Shown: positions 36,608 through 45,766 of the stretch, piece by piece
Layout of the letters: each line of letters opens with the position of its first letter
Position numbering within the stretch: the first letter of the stretch is position 1
Source: JBCCGG01 sp039029395
GTDB taxonomy: Bacteria; Pseudomonadota; Alphaproteobacteria; Kiloniellales; JAKSDN01
Direction: 5' to 3'
DNA: 64,000 nt
NCBI GenBank assembly: GCA_039029395.1
Contig: JBCCGG010000001.1
Span: 248,001-312,000 of the forward strand
The notes under the pieces: generated by a model
The model's database searches: none
Seen by the model: only the letters and a program-made list of their open reading frames with translations
Told to the model about the DNA's origin: nothing
Program-made: the position numbers and the translations under genes

Positions 36608-36823
36608 GGTTCTCTGTCCTTTCGCATCGAGGGGACACCGGTGCGGGGGCACCCGTGCGCTGGTCGCTCGCACCGGCGCCAAGGCGTTGCCGGGTCGTCG
36701 CGAGTTGGGGGGAGAACACGCAAAGCTGAGTTTTATTCCAGCAGCCATCGACGGTTCGACCGAACCACGAGCCGCGCGCCGGGTAGGCAGGGGCGTCTTT
36801 CCGGAGACCTCCGCGGGCTGCCC

Positions 36824-36852
36824 TTGACAGCCGGCCCCCCAGCACCTTATAG
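36824..36852 (+). promoter_or_regulatory. sigma-70-type promoter of tRNA-Met
   Basis: TTGACA at 36824-36829 and TTATAG at 36847-36852 are separated by exactly 17 bases, close to the housekeeping consensus. The predicted transcript would start about 13 bases before the tRNA, giving a short leader. No other feature could use it, since the repeat protein gene runs away on the other strand. Confidence 0.85.
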
Positions 36853-36871
36853 GCAGGAACCCAAGCGGCTT

Positions 36872-36948
36872 GGCGGAGTAGCTCAGCTGGTTAGAGCAGC
36901 GGAATCATAATCCGCGTGTCGGGGGTTCGAGTCCCTCCTCCGCTACCA
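36872..36948 (+). tRNA. tRNA-Met (CAT), elongator
   Basis: A complete 77-base tRNA including the encoded CCA. The acceptor stem is GGCGGAG/CTCCGCT with a G-U first pair, the D-arm GCTCAGCTGGTTAGAGC, anticodon arm GCGGAATCATAATCCGC with CAT anticodon, and T-arm GGGGGTTCGAGTCCCTC. The body matches the alphaproteobacterial elongator tRNA-Met rather than the initiator, which starts CGCGGGG and has an unpaired first base. tRNA-Ile2 (CAT, lysidine-modified) is the less likely alternative. Confidence 0.93.
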
Positions 36949-37252
36949 TTTCATCAGAAAATTCAAATAGTTGTAGGCAGGCGCCTGGTCATGGCCTCGG
37001 CGCTGCGGCCGCCCGTGCCGGCTTGAGTCGCGCCCCGTGGCGGGGACCGCCCACCCTTGCTTCAGATTCCTCGGGTAGGACCGTCGCGGACAGCCAATTC
37101 GGCGCCCAGGAGCATGATCCGTGGAACAGTGTCTTTCACAATTTCTCTATTCTCTTGGTATTGGAGCTCACATATATGTGCTCGACCCGAACGCCGGATC
37201 GAAGGTGACCTTTCTCGCTCCCCTGTGGGGGGCGTTGTCGAGAGTGAACGAA
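36949..37252 (+). other. intergenic stretch after tRNA-Met
   Basis: About 300 bases with no convincing gene. It becomes AT-richer toward its right end and contains a perfect 12-base palindrome CACATATATGTG at 37169-37180, about 73 bases before the PPOX-family start, a reasonable position for a promoter-proximal operator. An open frame from 37121 continues into the PPOX gene, but its extra 44 residues do not resemble that family. No tRNA 3'-end duplication (att site) was seen. Confidence 0.5.
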
Positions 37253-37873
37253 ATGTCGAATGAAAACAGGGCCAAACTGAGCGACATCGCTTTTTCCGAC
37301 ACCGTCAAAGCGATCCAAGAGCGCAAGGGCTCCCGCCAGATCTATGCGCAAAGCGAGGAGAACGGCGACTGGTCATCGGTCCTCGACGACAATCTCAAGG
37401 CTTTCATCGCCAGGCAGCGCAGCGTCTTTTTCGGCTCGGCGAACGGTGACGGGCAACCCTATATCCAGCATCGGGGCGGGCCGCCGGGCTTCTTGCAGGT
37501 TCTCGGTGACACGACGATCGCTTTCGCGGACTACCGTGGCAACAAGCAGTACATTACTCAGGCCAACCTGCAAGATAATCCCAAGGCCTTCCTGTTCCTG
37601 ATCGACTACGAGATGCGGCGCCGGCTCAAGATCTGGGGCAATGCGCGGGTCGTCGAGGACGATCCTGGGCTGTCGGGTAAGCTCATGCCAGAGGGCTACA
37701 GGGCCTTGCCGGAGCAGGTGATCCTGTTCGACGTCACGCTCTGGAACCTCAATTGCCCTCAGCACATTCCCCAACGCTTCGAAGCGGCGGACGTGCAACG
37801 TGCCCTCCAGGCACGGGATGCCCGCATTGCTGAGTTGGAAGCGACGGTCGCTGCGCTAAGGGCCGGGAACTAG
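37253..37873 (+). CDS. pyridoxamine 5'-phosphate oxidase-like (PPOX) flavin-binding protein
   Basis: A 206-residue split-beta-barrel protein of the PPOX superfamily. The core reads RSVFFGSANGDGQPYIQHRG (about 60-79), GDTTIAFADYRGNKQY and FLFLIDYEMRRRLKIWGNAR, the last matching the flavin/substrate strand of the family. A C-terminal coiled-coil-like segment follows (QRALQARDARIAELEATVAAL). These cytosolic proteins bind FMN or F420-like flavins and act as oxidoreductases; only a minority make pyridoxal phosphate. The start ATG 37253 is chosen for fit to the family. Confidence 0.82.
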   Translation: MSNENRAKLSDIAFSDTVKAIQERKGSRQIYAQSEENGDWSSVLDDNLKAFIARQRSVFFGSANGDGQPYIQHRGGPPGFLQVLGDTTIAFADYRGNKQYITQANLQDNPKAFLFLIDYEMRRRLKIWGNARVVEDDPGLSGKLMPEGYRALPEQVILFDVTLWNLNCPQHIPQRFEAADVQRALQARDARIAELEATVAALRAGN

Positions 37874-38009
37874 CGTTCTCAAACGGCTAGGGCTCCCAGT
37901 CGCCAAGGTGGTTGCGAGACCACCAAATAACTAAACGTCCATTAATCGGATGAGTTGATGTGGCAACCCGTTGAAGGCCCTTGCATTCGGTATTCTTCGC
38001 GGTATATGA

Positions 38010-38036
38010 CTTAGAATGATTTTAATTCGCATTAAG
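38010..38036. promoter_or_regulatory. AT-rich imperfect palindrome, possible metal-regulator box
   Basis: A 27-base AT-rich element upstream of the predicted metal exporter has symmetric arms CTTA...AATG on the left and CATT...AAG on the right around an ATTTTAATTCG centre. It stands out against GC-rich flanks. Position and composition resemble Fur/Mur/Irr-type operators, but the match is loose and no consensus search was possible. Confidence 0.3.
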
Positions 38037-38099
38037 GTGTGAAATGCCAGCTCAATCGATTGAGGCCAGCACGATCCCACATGTTCCCGGTGGCCAACC

Positions 38100-39221
38100 G
38101 TGACGGCCGGCGCTCTTGGCCGTCCTCGCGGCCCCGGGGAGGGACTCGGCGCGGGCCGTACAACAATCTTTTTGGGGCCGGCTGTTTTCGCCCTAATGAT
38201 ATTGTTGGTGACGGTTGACCCGGCATTGCGGGCGATCACGCTGACCTCCCTGAGCGACGCCTACTTGCAGGTTAGCGTCTTCGTTGCCGCCACGTTGGCG
38301 CTTTTCTACGGTCTGGAACGCGCGCTGGGGCTCGATACGGAGCGCCTGCTCGAGCGAGTCGGCGCATGGCAAGTGCCGGCTGCGGCGTTAATGGGTGCAT
38401 TGCCGGGCTGCGGCGGGGCGGTCATGGTGGTGACCCAGTATGCCAGCGGTCGCCTGGGCTTCGGCGCCGTGGTCGCCGTGCTGACCGCGACCATGGGCGA
38501 CGCCGCCTTCCTGCTGCTTGCCCGCGAACCCTTGACCGGCCTCGCAGTCTTCGCGCTCGGGATGGTCGTCGGCACGGTCTCTGGCCTCGTGGTCGATGCC
38601 TTGCACGGCCCGAACTTTTTACGCTTGCCGCGCCGGGCTCCGGCAGCGGTCTCTACCCGGCCCGGTTGGGGCAAAGGTGTTGTCCAGGGATTTTGGTTGG
38701 CGTTGATGGCGCCTGGCTTGATCCTCGGAATTGCGCTCGCCTTTCAAATCGACGTCGGCCCTTGGGGCGAGGCCTTGGGCGTCGCCGGCGCGCTGCTGTG
38801 TCTCGGGATGTGGATTTTGCGCCGCCACGGCAGCGCTTCTGGCTCGACTGTCGCTCGTGTGGTCACCGACACCAACTTCGTTACCCTCTGGGTCGTGGTC
38901 GCTTATCTGACCTATGAGCTGGGCGTGCACTTGACCGGGCTCGACCTCAAAACCTGGTTTGCCGTCTACGGGCCGGTCATACCGTTGGTCGGAGTCCTGG
39001 TCGGCTTTCTGCCAGGCTGCGGACCCCAAGTGGTCGTCACCACCCTCTATCTGAACGGCGTGGTGCCGCTTTCGGCCCAGCTCGGCAACGCGATCAGCAA
39101 CGACGGCGACGCGCTCTTCCCGGCGCTCGCGGTTGCGCCCAAGGCGTCCATCGTCGCGACCCTCTACAGCGCCTTGCCGGCGCTCCTGGTGGCCTACGGC
39201 TATTTCTGGTTGGCGGAGTAG
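38100..39221 (+). CDS. predicted ten-helix heavy-metal exporter (ArsP_2-like)
   Basis: A 373-residue inner-membrane protein with about ten helices in two related halves. Each half carries a P-G-C-G motif: MGALPGCGGAVMVVTQYASG (about 97-116) and GFLPGCGPQVVVTTLY (about 301-316), the mark of the putative 10-TM heavy-metal exporter family (ArsP_2, sometimes annotated as manganese transporter). The paired cysteines in membrane helices suit soft-metal transport. The start is GTG 38100; nearer in-frame starts are possible because residues 1-20 look non-membrane. Expression may respond to metal, given the AT-rich palindrome upstream. Confidence 0.75.
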   Translation: MTAGALGRPRGPGEGLGAGRTTIFLGPAVFALMILLVTVDPALRAITLTSLSDAYLQVSVFVAATLALFYGLERALGLDTERLLERVGAWQVPAAALMGALPGCGGAVMVVTQYASGRLGFGAVVAVLTATMGDAAFLLLAREPLTGLAVFALGMVVGTVSGLVVDALHGPNFLRLPRRAPAAVSTRPGWGKGVVQGFWLALMAPGLILGIALAFQIDVGPWGEALGVAGALLCLGMWILRRHGSASGSTVARVVTDTNFVTLWVVVAYLTYELGVHLTGLDLKTWFAVYGPVIPLVGVLVGFLPGCGPQVVVTTLYLNGVVPLSAQLGNAISNDGDALFPALAVAPKASIVATLYSALPALLVAYGYFWLAE

Positions 39222-39222
39222 C

Positions 39223-40080
39223 TCATTCCCACCAGCGGTTTTCCACGTAGTGGGGCTCGGGACGCGCGGCCAGCTCGCCGTAGCGCACCAGGCTGGGCTC
39301 GGAGCCCAGCGGGCAGGACTGACCGTCTTTGAAGGCCCATTCGCCGCGCGCGCAGTGGTCTGGCTTGACGTAGCTGTTGATGTGGAAGCGCCGACGATCC
39401 CGACCGGCCCGGTTCGGTCCGGAGCCGTGCACCGTATAGACGTTCCACAGCAACAGGTCGCCGGGCTGAAGCTCGATCGCGACCGCGTCGGCCGGATCGA
39501 GGCCGACCTTGCGCAGCTCGTTGTCGCTGGTCTCTCCCTTCATCACCGGGCCCTCGGTCGAGAGGTCCAGGGCATCCAGGCGGTGGCTGCCGGGAAAGAC
39601 CTGGAGGCCGCCGTTGTCCGGCCCCATGGGGTCGATCGCCAAACCGGTCGTGACGTAGGCCCAGCGCAGGTCCCGATAGGCCTCGGGTGGCTTGCGAAAC
39701 CGCAGATCCTGGTGAAAGCGGAACGATCCGAAGCGGGCGCCCGGCGGTTTCCAATGGATCTGGTTGGCGATCTGCTTGAGGTCCCGGCCGACCAGTGGCT
39801 CCAGAACCGCCAATAGGCGCGGGTCTCGGCGCAGGTGCTCGAAGCGTTCGCTGACCCAGGATACCCATTGGGCCTGAAGCACGATGCGGCCGGCCTCGGG
39901 GTCGGGCAATATCTCGTAGAAGAGGTTGCCGTGGCGCCAGCTGGTGTGGTGGACCATGGCTTCGGCGTAGATCCGATCGGCCTCGTCGGCCAGCGCAGCG
40001 ATTTCATCCGGCGGAATCACGGCGCGGACGATGGCGTAGCCTTGCTCGCGAAACTGGGCGACGTGGGGCGGCAGGCTCAT
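39223..40080 (-). CDS. phytanoyl-CoA dioxygenase (PhyH)-family oxygenase
   Basis: A 285-residue 2OG/Fe(II) oxygenase of the PhyH family. It opens with the usual FREQGYAIVRAVIPPDEIAAL; the iron ligands are in RFHQDLRF (H and D) and YTVHGSGPNRAGRDRRRF (distal His, with a 2OG-binding Arg following). GGLQVFPGSHR is a further family hallmark. Many members hydroxylate small molecules such as ectoine or phytanoyl-CoA. It overlaps the DMT exporter upstream by ATGA, so product hydroxylation and export may be linked. Confidence 0.88.
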   Translation of the reverse strand: MSLPPHVAQFREQGYAIVRAVIPPDEIAALADEADRIYAEAMVHHTSWRHGNLFYEILPDPEAGRIVLQAQWVSWVSERFEHLRRDPRLLAVLEPLVGRDLKQIANQIHWKPPGARFGSFRFHQDLRFRKPPEAYRDLRWAYVTTGLAIDPMGPDNGGLQVFPGSHRLDALDLSTEGPVMKGETSDNELRKVGLDPADAVAIELQPGDLLLWNVYTVHGSGPNRAGRDRRRFHINSYVKPDHCARGEWAFKDGQSCPLGSEPSLVRYGELAARPEPHYVENRWWE

Positions 40081-41024
40081 CGCGCCGGCTCCAGGCGCCC
40101 GGCTCGGCGGGTCGCCAGATAGATGCCGGGCAGCACCAAAACGGCGCCGACCAGATGATAGGCGGCCAAGCGCTCGCCGAGGAGCAGATAGGCCAGGCCG
40201 GCATTGTAAAGCGGGATCAGATACATCAGCAGACCGGTTGGTCCGGCGCCCAGGGATCTCTGGATCAGACCATAGACCTGATAGCCGCCGAAGGAGACCA
40301 CGAGCGCCAAAAACACCATGGTGCCGATCGTCATGCCGTCGATCCGGGCGGGCTCGCCGTAAAACGCCTCGACGAGGGTAAAGGGCAACAGGATCATCAC
40401 GCCCATCATCACGGCCGCGGCGAAGCGGGTCATCATAGGCAGCTCGCTCGGTCGATAGCGCAGCAGCACGGAATAGAGCGCCCAGCCGATTGCCGAGGCC
40501 ACGATCCACAGATCGCCGACCGTGAAGTCGAAACCGACCAGGGTCTGCCAGCGGCCACGGCAGACCACGACAAGCACACCCAGCAAGGATAAAGCGACAC
40601 CACAGGCCTGGCCTCCGCTCAGGGGCTCACGATAACCGATTCGCGCGATCACAACGATCAAGATCGGCGAGGCGGCGTAGATCAGGCCGATGTTGGTGGC
40701 CGTGGTCGTATCCGCCCCAACGTAGACGAAGGCGCCGCAGACACCCATGCCGAGGGCGCCGAGCATTGCAAGATCGCGCCATTCGGCCAACACCTGCCGG
40801 CGTTGCCGCCACAAGCTGGGCAGAGTGAAGGGAAGAAGCAAAAGAAAGGTTACGCTCCAGCGCCCAAAGGCCAGCGCAACCGGCGGAATCAAGTCCGCGA
40901 CCGCCTTGGCGACGAGCATGTTGCTGGCGAACATAGCCGGCGCGATCACAAGCAGGACCATGGCAAGCCGCCGGTCCTGAAGCCCCGCGTAGGGTGCAGA
41001 TGCCTCGTTCACGCGCGGCCTCAC
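40077..41024 (-). CDS. DMT superfamily (EamA) transporter
   Basis: A 315-residue exporter with about ten membrane helices in two EamA repeats. ALAFGRWSVTFLLLLPF lies in the first and LGERLAAYHLVGAVLVLPGIY in the second, the typical E-R motif end of the repeat. It sits between recG and the PhyH oxygenase with ATGA overlaps at both ends, a three-gene unit transcribed from recG. Exported substrate unknown; it is distinct in sequence from the transporter at 50-985. Confidence 0.9.
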   Translation of the reverse strand: MRPRVNEASAPYAGLQDRRLAMVLLVIAPAMFASNMLVAKAVADLIPPVALAFGRWSVTFLLLLPFTLPSLWRQRRQVLAEWRDLAMLGALGMGVCGAFVYVGADTTTATNIGLIYAASPILIVVIARIGYREPLSGGQACGVALSLLGVLVVVCRGRWQTLVGFDFTVGDLWIVASAIGWALYSVLLRYRPSELPMMTRFAAAVMMGVMILLPFTLVEAFYGEPARIDGMTIGTMVFLALVVSFGGYQVYGLIQRSLGAGPTGLLMYLIPLYNAGLAYLLLGERLAAYHLVGAVLVLPGIYLATRRAGRLEPAR

Positions 41025-43108
41025 CCGGAGCGAAGGTAACGCACGGCGCTGTCCCGCTCGAACAGATAGAGCAGGCGGCGCAGGGCCTGGCCGCGCGGGC
41101 CGGCCAGCTCCGGATCGCGCTCAAGCACCAGGCGGGAATCGTCGCGCGCCGCGGCCAGAAGCTCGCCGTGCACCGCCAGATCGGCCAATCGGAACTCCGG
41201 CAGGCCGCTTTGGCGGGTGCCGAGCAATTCGCCTGCGCCGCGCAGGCGCAGGTCCTCCTCGGCGATACGGAAGCCATCATCGGTCTCGCGCAGGATATTC
41301 AGGCGTGCCTTTGCGGTCTCGCCCAAGGGCCCTTGATAGAGCAGCAGGCAGCTGCCGGGCTCGGTGCCGCGTCCGACCCGGCCGCGCAGCTGGTGCAGCT
41401 GGGCCAGGCCGAATCGTTCGGCGTGCTCGACCACCATGATGCTGGCCTCGGGCACGTCGACGCCGACCTCGATCACCGTGGTTGCGATCAGCAGGCTCAG
41501 CTTGCCCTCGGCGAAGGCGGCCATGGCTGCGTCCTTGTCGGGCCCGGCCATGCGCCCGTGGATCAAGCCGACCTGGTCGCCAAAGCGGGCCTTCAGGGCC
41601 TCGTAGCGCTCTGTCGCGGCGGCCAGGTCGGCCACCTCGGACTCCTCGACCAGGGGACAGACCCAATAGGCCCGCCGGCCTTGGCCGAGCGCCCGCTGGA
41701 CCGCGTCGACCACCTGGTCCAGGCGCTCCAGGGGCAGGGCGCGGGTATCGATCGGCTGGCGCCCGGCCGGCTTCTCGATCAGGCGCGAGACCTCCATGTC
41801 GCCGTAGGCGGTCAGCATGAGGGTGCGCGGAATCGGCGTCGCGGTCATGACCAGCACGTCGACCGCCCGGCCCTTGGCGCCGATCATCAGACGCTGGTGC
41901 ACGCCGAAGCGATGCTGCTCGTCGATCACCGCGAGCGCCAGGTCGCGGAACTGGACGTCCTCCTGAAAGAGCGCGTGGGTACCGACCGCGAGGCTGGAGG
42001 TACCGCTCGCCAGAGCCTCCAGAATTCGGCCGCGCGCCTTGCCCTTGTCCCGGCCGGTCAGGATCTCGGTCTTGAGCCCGACTTTAAGGGCGAGCGGGCC
42101 GATCGTCTTGAGGTGCTGGCGGGCGAGAATCTCGGTCGGCGCCATGAGCACCGCCTGGCCGCCAGCCTCGACTGCGGCCAGCATGGCGATCAGCGCGACC
42201 ACGGTCTTCCCGCTGCCCACATCGCCCTGGAGCAGGCGCAGCATGCGGGTCTCCGAGGCGAGGTCGGCGACAATCTCTTGAATCGCGGTCTCTTGAGAGC
42301 GGGTCAAGGTGAAGGGCAGGGCAGAACGCACCTGCGCGCGCAAGGCGCCGTCGCCCTGAATCGCCCGGCCGCGCTGGCGGCGCATGTGGGCGCGCACCAG
42401 AGAGAGCGCGAGTTGGTTGGCCAGGAGCTCGTCGTAGGCGAGGCGCGCCCGCGCCGCCGTGGTCGGCAGCAGATCGGCCTCGCTCTCCGGCTTGTGAGCG
42501 GCCAGGAGGCTGTCTCGCCAGGGCCGCCAGCCGTTGCGCCCCAGGTAGGCCTCATCGAGCCATTCGGGCAACGCCGGCGCTCGCTCAAGCGCACCGGCCA
42601 CTGCCTTGGCGACCACCTTGGCGGTCAGGCCTGTGGTCAACGGATAGACCGGCTCGACGGTCATCAGCTGACCGATCTCCTCGGGCTTGCCCACGTGGTC
42701 GGGGTGGGACATTTGGGCCTGGCCGCGGAAGACCTCCAGCTTGCCGCTGACCACCCGCTCCTCGCCGGGCGGCAGTAGGCGCTCCAGATAGTCGGCCTTG
42801 GCGTGGAAGAACACCAGTTCCAACGCGCCGGTCTCGTCGCTGCAGTGGACCCGGTAGGGCTGGCGCGGGTTGGCCGGCTTGGCGTGCCAGTCCACCTTGA
42901 TGCGCAGGGTGGCGACCCGGCCCGGCACCGCCTCGGCGATCTTGGGCGCGTATCGTCGGTCGATCAGACCACTCGGCAAATGCCAGCAGAGATCCACCAC
43001 GCGCGGTCCCGCCAATCGCTCGAACAGCTTGGCCAGCCGCGAGCCGACTCCGGTAAGCGCGGTCACCGGCGCGAACAACGGATTCAGCTCGTCCGGGCGG
43101 ACGGTCAC
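41021..43108 (-). CDS. recG: ATP-dependent DNA helicase RecG
   Basis: A 695-residue RecG, the branched-DNA helicase that remodels stalled forks and Holliday junctions. The N-terminal wedge/OB domain (TLRIKVDWHAK region) is followed by the helicase core: Walker A LQGDVGSGKTVVALIAM, motif II VIDEQHRFGVHQR (DEQH), motif III TATPIPRTL and motif VI LHQLRGRVGRG. The C-terminal LRLRGAGELLGTRQSGLPEF is the RecG TRG/helical-hairpin region. Full length matches the family. It heads the recG-DMT-PhyH operon. Confidence 0.96.
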   Translation of the reverse strand: MTVRPDELNPLFAPVTALTGVGSRLAKLFERLAGPRVVDLCWHLPSGLIDRRYAPKIAEAVPGRVATLRIKVDWHAKPANPRQPYRVHCSDETGALELVFFHAKADYLERLLPPGEERVVSGKLEVFRGQAQMSHPDHVGKPEEIGQLMTVEPVYPLTTGLTAKVVAKAVAGALERAPALPEWLDEAYLGRNGWRPWRDSLLAAHKPESEADLLPTTAARARLAYDELLANQLALSLVRAHMRRQRGRAIQGDGALRAQVRSALPFTLTRSQETAIQEIVADLASETRMLRLLQGDVGSGKTVVALIAMLAAVEAGGQAVLMAPTEILARQHLKTIGPLALKVGLKTEILTGRDKGKARGRILEALASGTSSLAVGTHALFQEDVQFRDLALAVIDEQHRFGVHQRLMIGAKGRAVDVLVMTATPIPRTLMLTAYGDMEVSRLIEKPAGRQPIDTRALPLERLDQVVDAVQRALGQGRRAYWVCPLVEESEVADLAAATERYEALKARFGDQVGLIHGRMAGPDKDAAMAAFAEGKLSLLIATTVIEVGVDVPEASIMVVEHAERFGLAQLHQLRGRVGRGTEPGSCLLLYQGPLGETAKARLNILRETDDGFRIAEEDLRLRGAGELLGTRQSGLPEFRLADLAVHGELLAAARDDSRLVLERDPELAGPRGQALRRLLYLFERDSAVRYLRSG

Positions 43109-43258
43109 GGGCGGAGTCTTGTGGCGCTGGTCATGCAGGCCTTATAGCTGGTCGGCGGGTCGGCGAGAAGATAGGGCAGGAGCGGCAACAGGCCTATTGA
43201 TCTTCGATCTGGAAGTGTGCTTAGAGGCCTAGCCTCAAGACTCGGGACGGAGGGTGCG

Positions 43259-45766
43259 ATGGGCGAAGGGCAGGGTGCGCGGCCGCTTGCGGGCCTCCGG
43301 GTGATCGATTTTGGCCAGTACATCGCCGGACCCGCGGTTGCGATGATGCTGGCAGACCAGGGCGCCGAGGTGATCCGGGTTGATCCGCCAGGCGGGCCGT
43401 TTTGGGATTCGCCGACCAACGCGGTCCTCAACCGCGGCAAGAAATCCATCGCCCTTGACCTCAAGCAAGACGCAGACCGGGCGACTGCTCGCCGCCTGGT
43501 CGCCTCGGCCGACGTGGTGGTCGAGAACTTCCGCCCCGGCGTGATGGCCCGGCTGGGCCTCGACATCTCTGAGCTGCGTGCGCGCAACCCGCGCCTGGTC
43601 GGGCTCTCCCTGCCGGGTTTCGCCGCCGCCGATAAAGAGCGCGCGGGCCTACAGGCCTGGGAAGGGGTGATTGCGGCTTCGGTCGGGCAGTTCACCGACA
43701 TGGGCCTCAACCGCATTCTGATGGGCATCAACCCATCTTTCTCGCCGCTCACCCTGGCCTCGGCCTACGGCGCGGTGCTGGGCGCCATGGCGGTTACCTT
43801 CGCGCTGCACCGGCGCCAGATCGACGGCCGCGGCGAGGCGATCGAGGTGCCGCTCGCCGCCGCTCTGCTCGAGGGTTTGGCCTACAACTCCATGACGGTC
43901 GAAGACCTGCCCGAGCGCTACAAGTCCCTGCGCGAGCGGGAGATCGAGCGGCGCCGGGCGGCCGGCCAGGCGATGGATATGAGCTACGAGGATCTGCAGG
44001 AAATTCTGGATCCTTTCTACCGCAGCTATCGCTGCGCCGACGGCCGGCTGTTTTATGCGGTCTGCTCCTCCCACAACATGCACCCGGTGAATGCCCTCAA
44101 GCTGCTCGGCCTTTGGGAGGAGCTCGAAGCCGCCGGCATTCCCCTGGACGATCCTTACCTGCCCATGGCTCAATGGGCCAACGGCGCCGACTGCACGCTC
44201 TTGGCCTATCCGCTTACCAAGGGTTGGGCCGACCGGGTTTCGTCGGCCATGAAGGAAGCCTTTGCGGCGCGCGGCGCCTTTGAGTGGGAGACGCTCTTCG
44301 GCCAGGCCGGCGTGCCCGCCGCGGCCCACCGTACCACGAAGGAGTGGGTCAACTCCGAACATGCCTTGGCTTCCGGTCTCTGCCTTGAAGTGGACGACCC
44401 GGTGCACGGACTCATGCGCCAAGCCGGCAATGTCAGCTGGCTCAAGAGCGACGAGGCAGCCGTGGTCCAAAAGAAACCGGCCCCGCGCCTCGACGCGGAT
44501 CGCACGGAGATTCTGGCCAGTCTCCCGGAGCTGCCTGAGCCTTCGGCCGGCGCGGCAGAGGGGCCGCGCGAAGGTTGGTTGGCCGGTCTCAAGGTGCTCG
44601 ACCTGACCAATGTGATCGCCGGGCCGACCATCGCCGCGACCCTTGCGCGCTTCGGCGCCGAGGTCATCTCGGTCGACCCGCCGATGCCCGCGCTCGACCC
44701 CTGGAACACCATCGTGTTCGGCATGCAGGCCAACCGGGGTAAGCGCAGCCTGCTGCTCGACCTCAAAAGTGAAGAGGGCCAAGCGGTGCTGGAACGGCTG
44801 CTGGCCGATGTCGACGTGGTGACTGCCAACGCACTCGACAAGCAGCTGGCGCCGCTGGGCATCGACGAGGAAACGCTCAGGCGCATCAATCCCAATGTGA
44901 TCCTTTGTCAGCTTGACGCCTATGGCGGGCCGCGCCGGGGGCCGCGCAGCGACTATCCGGGTTACGACGACCTCGTGCAGGCATCGACCGGCATCATGGC
45001 GCGCTTCGGCGGATCGATCGAAACGCCCGAGGAGCATGCCCACTTCGGAACGATCGACGTGCTCGGCGGTTTCTGCGCAGCGCTGGCCATCGGCGTCGCC
45101 TTGATCAAGAGGGGCCGGGGCGGCGGGCCAGACGTGGCGCGCGCCTCCCTAGCCGCCGCCGGGCAGCTGATCCAAATCCCCTTCCTCTACGACTACGACG
45201 GCAGGCCGCCCTTCGACGAACCGTCGGGCCGGCAGATCAAGGGCGCCCACGGGCTTTATCGCTGCTACCAAGCCGCTGACGGTTGGTTCTTTCTGGCGCT
45301 CGAGCCAGAGCGTCTGGGAGATCTAGGCGCAATAGCAGAGATCGACAACCTGCCCGAGGCTGACGTCGAGGCGGCCCTGGCCGCGCGCTTCCGCACCAGG
45401 CCGCGGGCATGGTGGATCGAGCGCCTGCGCGAGGCTGACATGGGCGCCCAGCCGACCGACACCATGGCCGATGTTCGCACGGGTCACTTGGTCGCCGACG
45501 ATGGCCCAGAGAGTGCGGTGTGGAACGCGACCATGGCCTTCATTGCCCACACCCAGCACCCCAGCGGCCGGCGAGTCGAGTTGGTCGCGCCCAACGCGAT
45601 TCGCGCAACCGAGGGTGCGGTCCGGGTGCCATTTCCGGCGCCCAGGTACGGTGCCCATAGCCGTGAGGTACTCGCCCAGCTGGGCTTCGGTGAGGCGGAG
45701 ATCGACCGCATGATTGCAGCCGGCGTCGCGGCCGAGCGTTGGAGCGACGACTACCTGCCGGACTAG
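43259..45766 (+). CDS. two-domain class III CoA-transferase (CaiB/BaiF x2)
   Basis: An 835-residue protein made of two CaiB/BaiF-type CoA-transferase units in tandem. Each begins with the family entry motif: GLRVIDFGQYIAGPAVAMML (about 10-29) and GLKVLDLTNVIAGPTIAATL (about 444-463), each followed by a GAEVIxVDPP strand. Two-unit proteins of this size include DddD (DMSP CoA-transferase/lyase) and carnitine-type CoA-transferases. The nucleophilic Asp expected near 'VDVSxxDA' appears as Ala in both units (EVPLAAAL and ARASLAAAG). Start ATG 43259 follows GGAGGG. The stop overlaps that of the convergent BenE-like gene. Confidence 0.85.
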   Translation: MGEGQGARPLAGLRVIDFGQYIAGPAVAMMLADQGAEVIRVDPPGGPFWDSPTNAVLNRGKKSIALDLKQDADRATARRLVASADVVVENFRPGVMARLGLDISELRARNPRLVGLSLPGFAAADKERAGLQAWEGVIAASVGQFTDMGLNRILMGINPSFSPLTLASAYGAVLGAMAVTFALHRRQIDGRGEAIEVPLAAALLEGLAYNSMTVEDLPERYKSLREREIERRRAAGQAMDMSYEDLQEILDPFYRSYRCADGRLFYAVCSSHNMHPVNALKLLGLWEELEAAGIPLDDPYLPMAQWANGADCTLLAYPLTKGWADRVSSAMKEAFAARGAFEWETLFGQAGVPAAAHRTTKEWVNSEHALASGLCLEVDDPVHGLMRQAGNVSWLKSDEAAVVQKKPAPRLDADRTEILASLPELPEPSAGAAEGPREGWLAGLKVLDLTNVIAGPTIAATLARFGAEVISVDPPMPALDPWNTIVFGMQANRGKRSLLLDLKSEEGQAVLERLLADVDVVTANALDKQLAPLGIDEETLRRINPNVILCQLDAYGGPRRGPRSDYPGYDDLVQASTGIMARFGGSIETPEEHAHFGTIDVLGGFCAALAIGVALIKRGRGGGPDVARASLAAAGQLIQIPFLYDYDGRPPFDEPSGRQIKGAHGLYRCYQAADGWFFLALEPERLGDLGAIAEIDNLPEADVEAALAARFRTRPRAWWIERLREADMGAQPTDTMADVRTGHLVADDGPESAVWNATMAFIAHTQHPSGRRVELVAPNAIRATEGAVRVPFPAPRYGAHSREVLAQLGFGEAEIDRMIAAGVAAERWSDDYLPD

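Noticed and set aside
36872..37253. tRNA-Met as an integration (att) site for a mobile element
   Set aside because: No integrase gene and no direct repeat of the tRNA 3' end were found nearby, and the following genes are ordinary chromosomal types.
40994..42778. A 594-codon plus-strand open frame
   Set aside because: It is antisense to recG, whose helicase motifs are unmistakable. Composition (Gln, Gly, Ala, His, Arg) is the typical shadow of a GC-rich gene.
43649..45043. A 464-codon minus-strand open frame
   Set aside because: Antisense to the two-domain CoA-transferase. It has the composition of a reverse-frame shadow.
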